Below are positions 1 to 9,991 of a stretch of DNA of 64,000 nucleotides, in pieces (position 1 is the stretch's first letter; each line of letters starts with the position of its first letter). This DNA comes from Deinococci bacterium. Its GTDB lineage: Bacteria > Deinococcota > Deinococci > Deinococcales > Trueperaceae. Made by a program: the position numbers and the translations under genes. The stretch lies in the NCBI GenBank assembly GCA_030149325.1, contig JASBRS010000045.1, positions 1 through 64,000 on the forward strand. The letters run 5' to 3'. Below the pieces are notes generated by a model. That model had not been told where the DNA came from and searched no databases. It worked only from the letters and a program-made list of their open reading frames with translations.

Positions 1-1662
1 GGCCGGACCCGTCGCGGAGGCGGCCCGCCCGGCCGCCGCCAGGGCCCGCAGCGCCCGCTCGCCTCCGCGTAGCGAGTACGCCTCGAAGCCCGCCTGCTGC
101 ATCACCTCGGCCGCCTGCGCGCTCCTCGTGCCGAGCTCGCACACCAGCACGTAGGTCGGGTCCTTGTCGAGCTCACCCAGGCGCCGCAGCAGTCCCGGCA
201 GCGGCGCGTGCACCGCGCCCTCCGGGTGCCAGGCGCGCCAGCGCGCCTCCTCGCGGCAGTCGAGCAGCACCGCACCGTCGGGCAGCGCCTCCACGAACAG
301 GTAGGGGAGCATCAGGTCGGCCGGCGTCAGCGCACGGAGCGGCTGGCGCGGGGCTGCAGCCACCGCCGTCTCCAGCACGGCCGGCTCGAGCCCCCCCTCC
401 TGACGCGCCACCTCGTCGGGGCGGCTATGGGTGACCGGGTGGCCCGGCGTGATGGCGCAGAACTCCCGCACCTGCGCCGACAGCGACGCCGTGCCGATGT
501 GCTCCGCGGTGCGGATGATGTCGAGCTTGTCGAGACCGGTGAGCGGCCGGAGCACCGGGCGCTGGGCCGCCAGGTCGATCGAGCGCAGGTTGCTGAGCGT
601 CTGCGACGACACCTGGGCGATCGACTCGCCCGTCACCAGCGCGTCCACGGTGGCGGGGCGGCGCTTCTCGTCGCGCTCGCGCGCGCGCACCGCCAGGAAG
701 GTCTCGATGCGGTCGGCCAGCGCCTCACCGGCCCTGAGCATCTGACGCTTGAGCACCACCTGCCAGTACGACGGCCGCGCCGAGGCCTGCAGGTCCTCCA
801 CGACGGGCCCGAAGTCGACGCCGTAGAAGTCGGGTCGGCTGCCCATGGCCCAGCGGTCGGTGAAGGTCTTGGCGATCTGCAGCGCCAGCCGCTCCGACGC
901 TCCGCCGCCCATCCGGCAGTTCAGGAAGTCCACCTCGACGCCGCGCCGCATCACGTACCAGGCGGCCACCACCGAGTCGTAGCCGCCCGACAGCAGCACC
1001 AGCGCCCGGCCGCCGGTACCCAGCGGCAGTCCGCCCGGACCCGGCACGCGCTCGCTGAAGAACACCGCCCGACGGCCCGACACCTCGACCGACACCGTGA
1101 TCTCCGGGTCGGTGAGATCGACGGTGGCGCCCTCGTTGAGGGCGGCCCCGAGCCCGCGCTCGACGTCCATCGAGCCGAAGCGGTGCCCGCCGGTGCGCTT
1201 GCAGCGCACCGCGTAGCGGTGGCCGCGCACGCGTTCGGCGAACAGCCGCGTCCCCGTCTCGACGATGGCCTCCAGGTCGGCGGGGCAGTGCCCCTCGGCG
1301 GGGGAGAACGATCCCACCCCGAAGACGTGCGCCAGCGCCTCGCGGGCGCGCTCGGCCGCGACCTCCCGCGGCGCGTCCCCGGGGTCGACGCGCACCATCA
1401 TGCGGCCGAACTGCGTGCGCACCTGCGCGTGCACGCCCCAGCGCTTGAGGGCGTCGCCGACGTTCGACTTCAGGCGCTTGCGGAACGCCGTCCGGGTGGC
1501 GGGCGCCTTGATGGCCACCTCGGGAGCGGGGCGCACCACGAACAGCAGGCCCGTGTGGTCGTCCGAGGCATCGTCGAGGTCCGCCCCTTCCTCGTCGAGC
1601 TCGGCCTCGTCGGCCTCGATCCCCGCGGCCGCCGGATCCAACGCGTCGTCCTGCTCGTGCAC
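1..1662 (-). CDS. thiI: tRNA 4-thiouridine synthase ThiI with C-terminal rhodanese-like domain (3' end runs off the window)
   Basis: Minus-strand translation (absent from ORF track because it is open at the edge): GTG start after GGGAGGTGG; THUMP-like N-terminus; PP-loop 'LLSGGYDSVVAAW'; C-terminal rhodanese-like 'VLLDCREEARWRAWHPEGAVHAPL...VCELGTRSAQAAEVM'. Confidence 0.85.
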   Translation of the reverse strand, partial: MHEQDDALDPAAAGIEADEAELDEEGADLDDASDDHTGLLFVVRPAPEVAIKAPATRTAFRKRLKSNVGDALKRWGVHAQVRTQFGRMMVRVDPGDAPREVAAERAREALAHVFGVGSFSPAEGHCPADLEAIVETGTRLFAERVRGHRYAVRCKRTGGHRFGSMDVERGLGAALNEGATVDLTDPEITVSVEVSGRRAVFFSERVPGPGGLPLGTGGRALVLLSGGYDSVVAAWYVMRRGVEVDFLNCRMGGGASERLALQIAKTFTDRWAMGSRPDFYGVDFGPVVEDLQASARPSYWQVVLKRQMLRAGEALADRIETFLAVRARERDEKRRPATVDALVTGESIAQVSSQTLSNLRSIDLAAQRPVLRPLTGLDKLDIIRTAEHIGTASLSAQVREFCAITPGHPVTHSRPDEVARQEGGLEPAVLETAVAAAPRQPLRALTPADLMLPYLFVEALPDGAVLLDCREEARWRAWHPEGAVHAPLPGLLRRLGELDKDPTYVLVCELGTRSAQAAEVMQQAGFEAYSLRGGERALRALAAAGRAASATGPA

Positions 1663-1836
1663 GCTCCACCTCCCTTCCACCGCGGCGCCCCGCGGCGCTC
1701 CCATGATGCCACGGTCCCATCCGGTTGCGCATTTCCCGGCATTGTCTGTACAATCACGTCTTGGCGCCGAGGCGCCTCCGGTCGACCCTTGCCCGCGCGG
1801 GGTGTCCTCCGAAAGCCTGGGCCCGGGATCCCCAAC

Positions 1837-3582
1837 GTGACCTGGCTTCTAAGACTCGACCGAACCTCCCGACTCGTCCTGCTCAGCGTACTCCTAGGAG
1901 TCGTCGGCGCCCTTGGCGCGCGGCTCTTCGAGTGGTTGATCGAGCTGGTCTCGCGCTACCTGATCGTCGGCCTGGCGCACAACCCCATCCTCACCACCCA
2001 CGCCGCCACCCAACTGCCCGGGCCGCCGGAGCAGCACTACCTCAACTGGTTGATCCCGGTGTCCACCACCCTCGGCGGACTGATCGTGGGCATCCTGGTC
2101 TACACCTTCGCCCCCGAGTCCGAGGGGCACGGCACCGACGCCGCCGTCAAGGCGTACCACCGGCTCGACGGCTTCGTTCGCGCCCGCGTGCCGATCCTCA
2201 AGACCCTCGCCAGCGCCATCACCATCGGCTCGGGCGGCGCCGCCGGCCGTGAAGGCCCCACCGCGCAGATCGCCGCCGGCTTCGGCTCGGTCACCGGCAC
2301 GCTGCTCAGGCTGCCCGCCGAGGAGCGCCGCTACCTGGTGCTGGTGGGCATGGCCGCGGGCCTCTCGGCGGTGTTCAAGAGCCCGCTCGGGACCGCCATC
2401 TTCGCCGTCGAGATCCTCTACCGCGAGATGGCCTTCGAGGGCGCGGCGTTGGTGTACACCCTCATCGGGGCGGCCACCGCCTACGCCGTGACCGGCACCT
2501 TCAGCGGCTGGACGCCGCTGTTCGCGCTGCCGGCGCCGCTCGATTTCACGGGCGTGAGCGAGCTGCTGTGGTTCGCCATCCTGGGCGTCACCGCCGGTCT
2601 GGTTGCCACCCTCATCCCCTGGGTCTTCTACCGCCTGCGCGACTGGTTCCGGGCCCTGCCCGTCCCCAACCACGTCAAGCCCGCCATCGGCGGCCTGATG
2701 ATGGGCATCCTGGGCATGGCGTTGCCGCAACTGCTGGGCGGCGGCTACGGCTTCATGCAGCTCGCCATCGACGGCAAGCTGGCGCTGTGGCTGATGGTGG
2801 TGCTGGCCTTCGGCAAGATCGTGGCGATGTCCTTCACCATCAGCTCCGGGGGCTCGGGCGGGGTGTTCGGCCCGACGCTGTTCGTGGGCAGCATGCTCGG
2901 CGGCGCGCTGGCGTCGTTCATCCACTACCTCACGCCCGCGGGCCCCACCCCCGAGGCGCTGGCGGTGGTCGGCATGGCCGCCATCTTCGCGGGCGCCGCG
3001 CGCGTGCCGCTGGCGACGCTCATCATGGTCGCCGAGATGACCGGCGGCTACCGCCTGATCGTGCCCACCATGCTCGCGGTGGCGCTCAGCTACGTCATCC
3101 AGGACACCCTAACGCGGCGCGCCAAGTACCCCACCCTGTACGAGTACCAGGTGGCGCACCCGGGCGACAGCCCGGTGCACCAGCAGGAGTACTACCAGGC
3201 CGTACTGAAGCTGCTGCGGCAGCGCGTGGTGACGCTCGACCCCACCATCCTCGATCGCGAGTTCGTCGACCGCCTGTCGCGCGGCGAGCCGGTACCGATG
3301 GTCGGGAGGCACGAGTTCGTGTACATGACCGAGGTGCCGCCGGCCTGCCCGGTGGCGCACAAGAAGCTGCGCGAGCTCAGGCTCCCCTCCGACGTCCTCA
3401 TCGCCGGGGTCATGCACAACGAGCAGGCCTCCATCCCCGACGGCGACACCGTGCTGGAGGAGGGCGACCGGCTCACGGTGGTGGCCACCCAGGAGTCGAT
3501 GGAGGCGTTCAAGGAGATGATGGCGGGCGAGGCACCCAAGCCGGCCGCCGCCAAGAGCACGGCGGGCGCGGGCGACGACTAG
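1837..3582 (+). CDS. ClC-family chloride channel/transporter with C-terminal TrkA-C (RCK_C)-like domain
   Basis: 'GSGGAAGREGPTAQIAAGFGS' selectivity-filter motif, 'SSGGSGGVFGPTLFVG', C-terminal 'DTVLEEGDRLTVVATQESMEAF'. Start refined to GTG 1837 within ORF 208..3582. Confidence 0.9.
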   Translation: MTWLLRLDRTSRLVLLSVLLGVVGALGARLFEWLIELVSRYLIVGLAHNPILTTHAATQLPGPPEQHYLNWLIPVSTTLGGLIVGILVYTFAPESEGHGTDAAVKAYHRLDGFVRARVPILKTLASAITIGSGGAAGREGPTAQIAAGFGSVTGTLLRLPAEERRYLVLVGMAAGLSAVFKSPLGTAIFAVEILYREMAFEGAALVYTLIGAATAYAVTGTFSGWTPLFALPAPLDFTGVSELLWFAILGVTAGLVATLIPWVFYRLRDWFRALPVPNHVKPAIGGLMMGILGMALPQLLGGGYGFMQLAIDGKLALWLMVVLAFGKIVAMSFTISSGGSGGVFGPTLFVGSMLGGALASFIHYLTPAGPTPEALAVVGMAAIFAGAARVPLATLIMVAEMTGGYRLIVPTMLAVALSYVIQDTLTRRAKYPTLYEYQVAHPGDSPVHQQEYYQAVLKLLRQRVVTLDPTILDREFVDRLSRGEPVPMVGRHEFVYMTEVPPACPVAHKKLRELRLPSDVLIAGVMHNEQASIPDGDTVLEEGDRLTVVATQESMEAFKEMMAGEAPKPAAAKSTAGAGDD

Positions 3583-3635
3583 CCCCCGTTGACCGGTACG
3601 GCGTCGACTCCGTACGGTGGGATCCGGAGGCAGCG

Positions 3636-3884
3636 ATGAAGCCCGCCTGGTTCCGCCCTTGGGGTCCGACCTACCGGCCCACGTCCTGGCAAGGCGTGGC
3701 GCTCACCCTGGTCGCCGTTGCCCTGTCCGCCACCGCCTTCATCCTCGTCGATAGACACTCGCACTCGGCCAGCGACACCCTCTACGGGGTCGCGCCGTAT
3801 TGGCTCGCGGCGCTCGTCTCGCTGCACGGCGCCGCCATCGCAACCGCCGGAGGGGGAGCGAACCGCACCCCGCAACGGCCCTAG
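3636..3884 (+). CDS. small two-TM hypothetical membrane protein
   Basis: ATG preceded by GGAGG; 82 aa with two hydrophobic segments. Confidence 0.55.
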   Translation: MKPAWFRPWGPTYRPTSWQGVALTLVAVALSATAFILVDRHSHSASDTLYGVAPYWLAALVSLHGAAIATAGGGANRTPQRP

Positions 3885-3912
3885 CGACCGCGTTGCCCGA
3901 GGAGCGCTTGCC

Positions 3913-4890
3913 ATGCCCCTGTTCGACCTCCCCCTGAGCGATCTCGAGACCTACCGCCCGGCTCTCACGGCACCGGACGACTTCGACGACTTCTGGCGGG
4001 AGACGCTCGCCGACGCCGAGGCGCGGGCCTGGGAGCCCCGCTTCGAGGCCGTCGACGTGGGCCTCGCCACCGTCGACGTGTTCGACGTCACCTTCGCCGG
4101 CTTCGGCGGCGACCCGATCCGCGGCTGGCTGCTGCTGCCCGCCCGCCGCGACGGACCGCTGCCGGGCATGCTGCAGTTCATCGGTTACGGCGGGGGTCGC
4201 GGCGACCCGGTCGACTGGCTGCTGTGGCCGAGCGCCGGCTACGCCACCCTGGTGATGGACACCCGCGGCCAGGGCAGCACCTGGCGCCGCGGCGACACCC
4301 CGGACCCGGGCGCGGCCACGGCCGGCCCGCACCACCCCGGCTTCATGACGATGGGCGTCCTGGACCCGCACAGCTACTACTACCGGCGGCTCTACACCGA
4401 CGCCGTGCGCGCCCTGCACACGCTGCGCGGCCATCCCGCGGTCGATCGCACGCGGCTGGCGGCCACCGGCGCGAGCCAGGGCGGGGGCGTGACGCTGGCG
4501 CTGGCCGGGCTCGTCCCGGAGCTCCGCCTCGCGCTCCCCGACGTCCCGTTCCTGTGCCACTTCGAGCGCGGCGCTTCGATCACCGGGCGGCTGCCGTACG
4601 CGGAGATCAAGGCCTACTGCGGGGTCCACCGCGACGCCGTCGACACCGTGTTCGCGACCCTCGCCTACTTCGACGGCATGAACTTCGCCGCCCGCGCCCA
4701 GGCGCACGCGCTCTTCTCCGCGGGCCTGATGGACGACGTGGCGCCCCCGTCCACCGTCTACGCCGCCTACAACCACTACGCCGGCCCCAAGCAGATGCGC
4801 CTCTACCGCTACAACGAGCACGAGGGGGGCGACAGCCGGCACGCGCTCGAGCAGCTGCGCTTCGCCGCACAGGAGCGAGCGGGCGCCTGA
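3913..4890 (+). CDS. acetylxylan esterase / cephalosporin-C deacetylase family (AXE1)
   Basis: '[15 protein letters not shown]', 'DTRGQGS', nucleophile motif 'GASQGGG', C-terminal catalytic-His region '[11 protein letters not shown]'. Confidence 0.85.
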   Translation: MPLFDLPLSDLETYRPALTAPDDFDDFWRETLADAEARAWEPRFEAVDVGLATVDVFDVTFAGFGGDPIRGWLLLPARRDGPLPGMLQFIGYGGGRGDPVDWLLWPSAGYATLVMDTRGQGSTWRRGDTPDPGAATAGPHHPGFMTMGVLDPHSYYYRRLYTDAVRALHTLRGHPAVDRTRLAATGASQGGGVTLALAGLVPELRLALPDVPFLCHFERGASITGRLPYAEIKAYCGVHRDAVDTVFATLAYFDGMNFAARAQAHALFSAGLMDDVAPPSTVYAAYNHYAGPKQMRLYRYNEHEGGDSRHALEQLRFAAQERAGA

Positions 4891-5081
4891 CGGCGCCAAG
4901 CGGGCGGCTCGACCTGGGTCGAGAGCAACGGCGTACGAGATCCGGGGATCCGGACCCGGACTGTGGGCGGCGCCGCGGTGCGAGCCCGGACGGATTGTAT
5001 ACCCTCTGTTTAAGGTACGTATCGCATCGGGAGGGCTCGCGACGAGCCCCCGCCCGAGCGAACGTCAACGAAGGAGGGTTC

Positions 5082-5927
5082 ATGCTTCGCTTGCGCACAC
5101 GCATCATCGGTCTGGTCTCCGCGTTGGCCCTGACGGCCAGCGTCGCCTCCGCTCAGACCCTGGTGGAGGTCGCTGCCTCCAACCCGCAGTTCAGCACCCT
5201 GGTCAAGGCCGTCCAGGCCGCAGGTCTGGTGGACACCCTGAACGGCCCGGGCCCGTTCACCGTGTTCGCGCCCACCGACGCCGCCTTCGCCAAGCTGCCG
5301 GCCGGTCAGCTCGAAGCGCTGCTGGCCGACAAGGAAGCCCTCACCAAGGTGCTGACCTACCACGTCGTGGCCGGTGAGGTGAAGGCCGCGGACGTCGTCG
5401 GGCTGCGCTCGGCCACGACCGTGGAAGGCGAGCCCATCACCATCACCACGTCCGCCGGCGGCGTGATGGTGAACGACGCCAAGGTCACCGCCACCGACGT
5501 CATGGCCAGCAACGGCGTCATCCACGTGATCGACAGCGTCATCCTGCCGCCGAGCCTCACGGCCGCCAGCACGAACTCGGTGACCTACCCGATCGCTGCG
5601 GTGGGCGGCAGCGGCGTCTCCGGCACCGCCACCCTCGACCGTGTAGGCTCGCAGACGCTCGTCACCGTCAACCTGCAGGGCACGCCGGCCGGCGGCGACC
5701 ACCCCGCCCACATCCACGTGGGTGACTGCGAGCCGATGGGCGGCGTCGCCTACCCCTTGACCAACGTCGACGGCACCACCGGCGCCAGCTCGACCGTCCT
5801 CGACGTCTCGCTCACGACCCTGCTCGAGGGCAACTTCGCTCTCCGCGTGCACCTCGCCCCCGACCAGATCTCCACCGTGGTGGCCTGTGGCGAGCTGGGC
5901 GGCGGGGCGCCCACGCTGACCAACTGA
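5082..5927 (+). CDS. secreted fasciclin-domain protein with C-terminal CHRD/Cu-Zn-SOD-like domain
   Basis: Signal peptide ending ASAQT; fasciclin motif '[17 protein letters not shown]...YHVV...[13 protein letters not shown]'; C-terminal '[17 protein letters not shown]...LRVHLAPDQ'; AAGGAGGG SD. Confidence 0.85.
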   Translation: MLRLRTRIIGLVSALALTASVASAQTLVEVAASNPQFSTLVKAVQAAGLVDTLNGPGPFTVFAPTDAAFAKLPAGQLEALLADKEALTKVLTYHVVAGEVKAADVVGLRSATTVEGEPITITTSAGGVMVNDAKVTATDVMASNGVIHVIDSVILPPSLTAASTNSVTYPIAAVGGSGVSGTATLDRVGSQTLVTVNLQGTPAGGDHPAHIHVGDCEPMGGVAYPLTNVDGTTGASSTVLDVSLTTLLEGNFALRVHLAPDQISTVVACGELGGGAPTLTN

Positions 5928-5940
5928 TCCGGACCGCGAA

Positions 5941-5987
5941 CCAACGTGACGCCGCCGGGGTACGAGACCCCGGCGGCGTCACGTTGG
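5941..5987. terminator. 20-bp perfect inverted repeat, 7-nt loop, between convergent genes; probable bidirectional terminator
   Basis: CCAACGTGACGCCGCCGGGG-TACGAGA-CCCCGGCGGCGTCACGTTGG; located between fasciclin (+) and anmK (-) 3' ends; no clear U-tract. Confidence 0.75.
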
Positions 5988-6087
5988 GAAGGACCCGAAC
6001 ACGCTTCGCGAGAGGAGGGCTGGCCCCGATCGCCCGCGCCGTGGGCGCACTCCACGCTCGCTCGGGCGGTCGCCCGAGGCCCCCCGT

Positions 6088-7218
6088 TCATCCGCGCCAG
6101 GGCCGACAGACCTTCCCCGCGACGACCGGGTGACGCGCACCCGTGGCCGCCGGCAGCACGTTCGGTTCGCCGTGGAACGCCAGGTACCCCAGGACGGCCA
6201 TGGCCAGCGTCTCACGGTCCTTGTCGTCGAGGCCGAGCTCGGAGAAGGGGGTGACGGGGACGCCCAGCTCTCGGCGCAAGCCCTCGAGAAGGACCGGGTT
6301 GCGGGCGCCTCCGCCTGCCACCAGGACGGCGTCCAGCCCGCGTGGAGCCACGTGCCGTCGGTAGGCCTCGACGATCGAGGCGACGGTCAGCGCGTTGAGC
6401 GTGGCGACGATGTCGGCCGGAGCCGCACCGGAGAGCCCTCCACGCTCCACGGCCCACGTCAGCGTCAGCAGCTCCCGCCCGGTGGTCTTGGGAGGGGCCA
6501 GCTCGAAGTAGGGGTCGGCCAGCAGACGCGCCAGCGCATCCTCGAGGACGCTCCCGGAGGCCGCGACGCGGCCGCCTTCGTCGTAGGGAAGCCCGAAGAA
6601 CGCCGTCATCGCCTCGTCCATCAGGCAGTTGCCCGGCCCGGTGTCGAAGGCCAGCACCGCGGCGGGGTCGCCGTCGGCCGGCAGCGCCGTGACGTTGCCG
6701 ATGCCGCCGATGTTCTGGATGGCGATACGACGGCCCGGCTGGTGGAAGAGCTGGAGGTCGGAGAACGGCACCATGGGCGCGCCCTGCCCCCCTGCCGCCA
6801 GGTCCCCCTGGCGGAAGTCCGACACGGTGGGCACGCCACAGCGCTCCGTGACCACGCTCGCCTCGCCGAGCTGGAGGGTGCTCACGACCCGCCACCCGCG
6901 CTCCGGATCGATCCTCGGGATGTGGTACACGGTCTGGCCCGAAAGACCGGCCAGGTCGAGCGCGTGCGAGGCGGCGGCCGCGGCGACGGCCTCGGCGTAG
7001 GCCACGCCGACCTCCTGGTGCAGCTCGGTCAACAGGACCACATCCGAGCGCTCGGGGTCGATGGCGCGATGCAGACGTTCGCGAAGGGTTGGGTCGTACG
7101 GGTGGGAGGCGCGCCCCAGGACCTGCCACGACCAGCCGCGCGCGGTCCGCTCGAGCCGCACCGTGACGGTGTCCATGCCGTCCATCGAGGTCCCCGACAT
7201 CAGCCCCAGGACCGTCAT
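6088..7218 (-). CDS. anmK: anhydro-N-acetylmuramic acid kinase
   Basis: 'MTVLGLMSGTSMDGMD', 'FDTGPGNCLMD', 'NIGGIGNVT', 'VAGGGARNP'. An upstream GTG (7260) is possible and would overlap the preceding stop. Confidence 0.95.
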   Translation of the reverse strand: MTVLGLMSGTSMDGMDTVTVRLERTARGWSWQVLGRASHPYDPTLRERLHRAIDPERSDVVLLTELHQEVGVAYAEAVAAAAASHALDLAGLSGQTVYHIPRIDPERGWRVVSTLQLGEASVVTERCGVPTVSDFRQGDLAAGGQGAPMVPFSDLQLFHQPGRRIAIQNIGGIGNVTALPADGDPAAVLAFDTGPGNCLMDEAMTAFFGLPYDEGGRVAASGSVLEDALARLLADPYFELAPPKTTGRELLTLTWAVERGGLSGAAPADIVATLNALTVASIVEAYRRHVAPRGLDAVLVAGGGARNPVLLEGLRRELGVPVTPFSELGLDDKDRETLAMAVLGYLAFHGEPNVLPAATGARHPVVAGKVCRPWRG

Positions 7219-7253
7219 CGGCGGCAACGCCCGGGCTCGATCGCCTGCCGCCG

Positions 7254-8339
7254 TCACGGCACACCCCCCGCCGCGAAGGCTCCCGCCACGATGCGGTGAA
7301 GGTCGCGCCGCAGCTCCTCGATGCCCGAACCGCGATCGCGATGGGGGTGGACCCGGTTGGTGAGCAGCACCGCCACCCAGCCCTGCCGCGGCTCGATCAC
7401 CAGGCTGGTGCCGGTGAAGCCGGTGTGCCCGAAGGCGTCGGCCGTGCCCGCCGCACCGAAGCTCCAGTCGGGTTGCGCCAGTCGCCACAGCAGGCCCCGC
7501 CTGGGTCCCTCGCCGCCCGAGCGGTCCTGCAGCGCCGCCCGCAACCAGTCCTCCGAGGCGAAGGGGGCGTCGAGCCGGAGCCAGGCGCGCCCGTAGGCGA
7601 GCAGGTCGGCCGCCGGCGCGAACAGCCCGGCGTGCCCCGACACGCCGTCCAGGATCCAGGCGTTCTCGTCGTGCACCACGCCCTCGAGGACGCCGCCGCG
7701 GAGGCCGTCGTCCTCGGTGGCCGCCACCGGCGTCGCGGGGGGGAGCGGCCCGTAGCCCGTCGAGCGCATGCCCAGCGGTTCGAAGACCTCTCGCCGCAGG
7801 AAGGCGTCCAGCCGTTCTCCCGCTACCCGCTCGATCACGGCGGTGAGCGCCATCACGCCGAGATCCGAGTAGACGAATCCGTCGGAGGTGGGCTCGAGCG
7901 GCGTCTGCAGCACCTGCGCCAGCGCCATGCGCCGATCCGCCGCCGACGCGAACAGCGGTCGCCAGGCCGGTAGCCCGGAGCGGTGCGTCGCCAGCGCCGC
8001 CACCGTGACGTCGCCCAGCGACGGCTGCTGGAACCAGCCGGCGTTGCTGAAGAAGCGCCGCAGCGGGTCGTCGAGGCGCAGCTCCCCGGCGTCGAGCAGG
8101 CGCAGAAGGGCACTGAGGCAGCCGACCACCTTGGTGACCGACGCCAGATCGTAGCGGGTGTCGGCGGTGACGGGCTCACCGCCGTAGCGGCGGACGCCCG
8201 CCACCACCGGCTCCCAGGCCCCCTCGACACCGGCGATCAGGGCCACTCCGCCGGGAACGGTTCCGTCGGCGGCGGCCCGGCCCAGGCGCGCCTCCACGTG
8301 CGCGCGGCCGTGGCCGGCAGCGAGCGCTGGCTCTACCAT
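7254..8339 (-). CDS. class C beta-lactamase-fold serine hydrolase (AmiE/YbbE-like candidate amidase), no evident signal peptide
   Basis: SxxK 'ASVTK', 'YSDLG', 'HTGFTG'; context next to anmK and a NamZ-domain gene. Confidence 0.85.
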   Translation of the reverse strand: MVEPALAAGHGRAHVEARLGRAAADGTVPGGVALIAGVEGAWEPVVAGVRRYGGEPVTADTRYDLASVTKVVGCLSALLRLLDAGELRLDDPLRRFFSNAGWFQQPSLGDVTVAALATHRSGLPAWRPLFASAADRRMALAQVLQTPLEPTSDGFVYSDLGVMALTAVIERVAGERLDAFLRREVFEPLGMRSTGYGPLPPATPVAATEDDGLRGGVLEGVVHDENAWILDGVSGHAGLFAPAADLLAYGRAWLRLDAPFASEDWLRAALQDRSGGEGPRRGLLWRLAQPDWSFGAAGTADAFGHTGFTGTSLVIEPRQGWVAVLLTNRVHPHRDRGSGIEELRRDLHRIVAGAFAAGGVP

Positions 8340-8357
8340 GGAGCCACGCTAGCACGA

Positions 8358-8387
8358 TTGCGACCACTGGTCTGGAAATGGTATGGT
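8358..8387 (+). promoter_or_regulatory. candidate sigma70-type promoter of peptide ABC operon with overlapping dyad GACCACTGGTC
   Basis: TTGCGA (8358-8363) -18 nt- TATGGT (8382-8387); perfect 11-bp dyad GACCA-C-TGGTC at 8362-8372. Confidence 0.5.
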
Positions 8388-8469
8388 CACGCTGTCCAAC
8401 GAGCCCGTCGGCGGCGGAGCGCCGACCCGGAACAAGGCGTCGCCGGCCCACCGGCAGAAGGAGGTACCC

Positions 8470-9969
8470 ATGCGTACTCGGATCGGCCTGGCCCTGGTCA
8501 CGCTCGTCGCGGCCTTCAGCCTCGCCTACGCCCAGAAGGGGACGCTCGAGGTCGCGGTCGATCAGGCCCCGGTGGGCCTCGACCCCGACATCGTCACCGC
8601 CTTCTCCTCGTTCGCGGTCGTCAACGAGATCTACGAGGGGCTGGTGGGGGTCAACGCCCAACTGCAGATCGAGCCCGCCCTCGCCACCTCCTGGACGGTG
8701 TCGCCCGACGGGCTGAGCTACACCTTCGAGCTCCGGCAGGGCGTGAAGTTCCACAACGGCCGGGAGATGACGTCGGCCGACGTGGTCTACTCCTTCGACC
8801 GCATCATGGACCCGAAGACCGGCTCCCCGCAGGCCAGCCGCTTCAACGAGGTGGCCAAGGCCGAAGCGACGGGTCCGTACCAGGTCACGTTCACGCTCAA
8901 GGAACCGTTCGCTCCGTTCCTGTCGAACCTCACCAACCTCTTCGTGGTGCCCAAGGAAGTGGTCGAGGCCAACGGCGACCTCCAGAAGGTGGCGGTCGGC
9001 ACCGGGCCCTTCGAGCTCGACCAGGTCGTGCCCGACACCTACGTGCTGCTCAAGGCCAACCCCGACTACTACCGCCCCGGCGAGCCCAAGCTGGCCGCGA
9101 TCAAGTTCAACGTGGTCCCGGAGGCGTCGACCCGCGCCGCAGGGCTGCGGACGGGGACCTACCAGTTGCTGCCCACGGTCGATCCGGTCACCGCCGAGAC
9201 CCTGAAGAAGACGTCGGGCGTGACCGTGCTCGGCACCCAGGACCTCGCCTACTCGCTGCTCGGCCTCAACACCAGCCGCAAGCCGTTCGATGATCCGCGC
9301 GTGCGCGAGGCCATCAACTACGCCGTGGACCGGTCCGAGATCGTCCAGGCGGTCTACCTCGGCAACGCGGTGCCCGGCGGTCCGATCAGCCCTGCCCTCA
9401 AGGACTGGGCGGTGCCCACCTCCGACTTCCCGTGCTACACGCCCAGCGTAGCCAAGGCCAAGCAGCTCCTGGCCGACGCCGGCTACCCCAACGGCTTCAG
9501 CACCACCATCATCACCTTCGGCACCATCAAGGAGGTCGCCGACACCGCGCAGGTGCTGCAGGCGCAGCTCGCCAGGGTCGGGATCGACGCCAAGGTGGAC
9601 GTCGAGGAGTTCGGCAAGTTCGTGCAGGACTGGAAGAACTCCAACTTCGACATGTTCGTGAGCCTCAACGGCGGCTCGGTCGACCCCGACGGCTACCTCT
9701 ACCGCACCTTCATCACCGGCGGCTCGACCAACGTGTTCAAGTTCAGCGACCCGTCGGTCGATCAGCTCCTCAAGCAGGGGCGCACCACCCCCGACACCGC
9801 CCAGCGCCAGGCGATCTACGACAACCTCCAGAAGCAGCTCGCCTGCACCGGTCCGATCGTCCACATCGCCTACGGCACGCTGTTCACGGCGTTGCGCGAC
9901 AACGTGCAGGGCTTCCAGCAGATGCCCACGCGCGGCCTGACCTACCTGCGGGAGACCAGCCTGCCCTAG
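8470..9969 (+). CDS. peptide ABC transporter substrate-binding protein (SBP family 5)
   Basis: Signal peptide; 'GLSYTFELRQGVKFHNGREMTSADVVYSFDRI'; start refined to ATG 8470 after GGAGG. Confidence 0.92.
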   Translation: MRTRIGLALVTLVAAFSLAYAQKGTLEVAVDQAPVGLDPDIVTAFSSFAVVNEIYEGLVGVNAQLQIEPALATSWTVSPDGLSYTFELRQGVKFHNGREMTSADVVYSFDRIMDPKTGSPQASRFNEVAKAEATGPYQVTFTLKEPFAPFLSNLTNLFVVPKEVVEANGDLQKVAVGTGPFELDQVVPDTYVLLKANPDYYRPGEPKLAAIKFNVVPEASTRAAGLRTGTYQLLPTVDPVTAETLKKTSGVTVLGTQDLAYSLLGLNTSRKPFDDPRVREAINYAVDRSEIVQAVYLGNAVPGGPISPALKDWAVPTSDFPCYTPSVAKAKQLLADAGYPNGFSTTIITFGTIKEVADTAQVLQAQLARVGIDAKVDVEEFGKFVQDWKNSNFDMFVSLNGGSVDPDGYLYRTFITGGSTNVFKFSDPSVDQLLKQGRTTPDTAQRQAIYDNLQKQLACTGPIVHIAYGTLFTALRDNVQGFQQMPTRGLTYLRETSLP

Positions 9970-9991
9970 GTCGCTCCTCCCCGTCACGCAC

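Noticed and set aside
208-1836. N-terminal half of the 1124-aa ORF fused to the ClC channel
   Set aside because: It is antisense to thiI; translation switches to real ClC sequence only after the GTG at 1837.
7254-8339. Antibiotic-resistance beta-lactamase
   Set aside because: Class C fold motifs alone do not imply resistance; there is no signal peptide and the context is cell-wall recycling.
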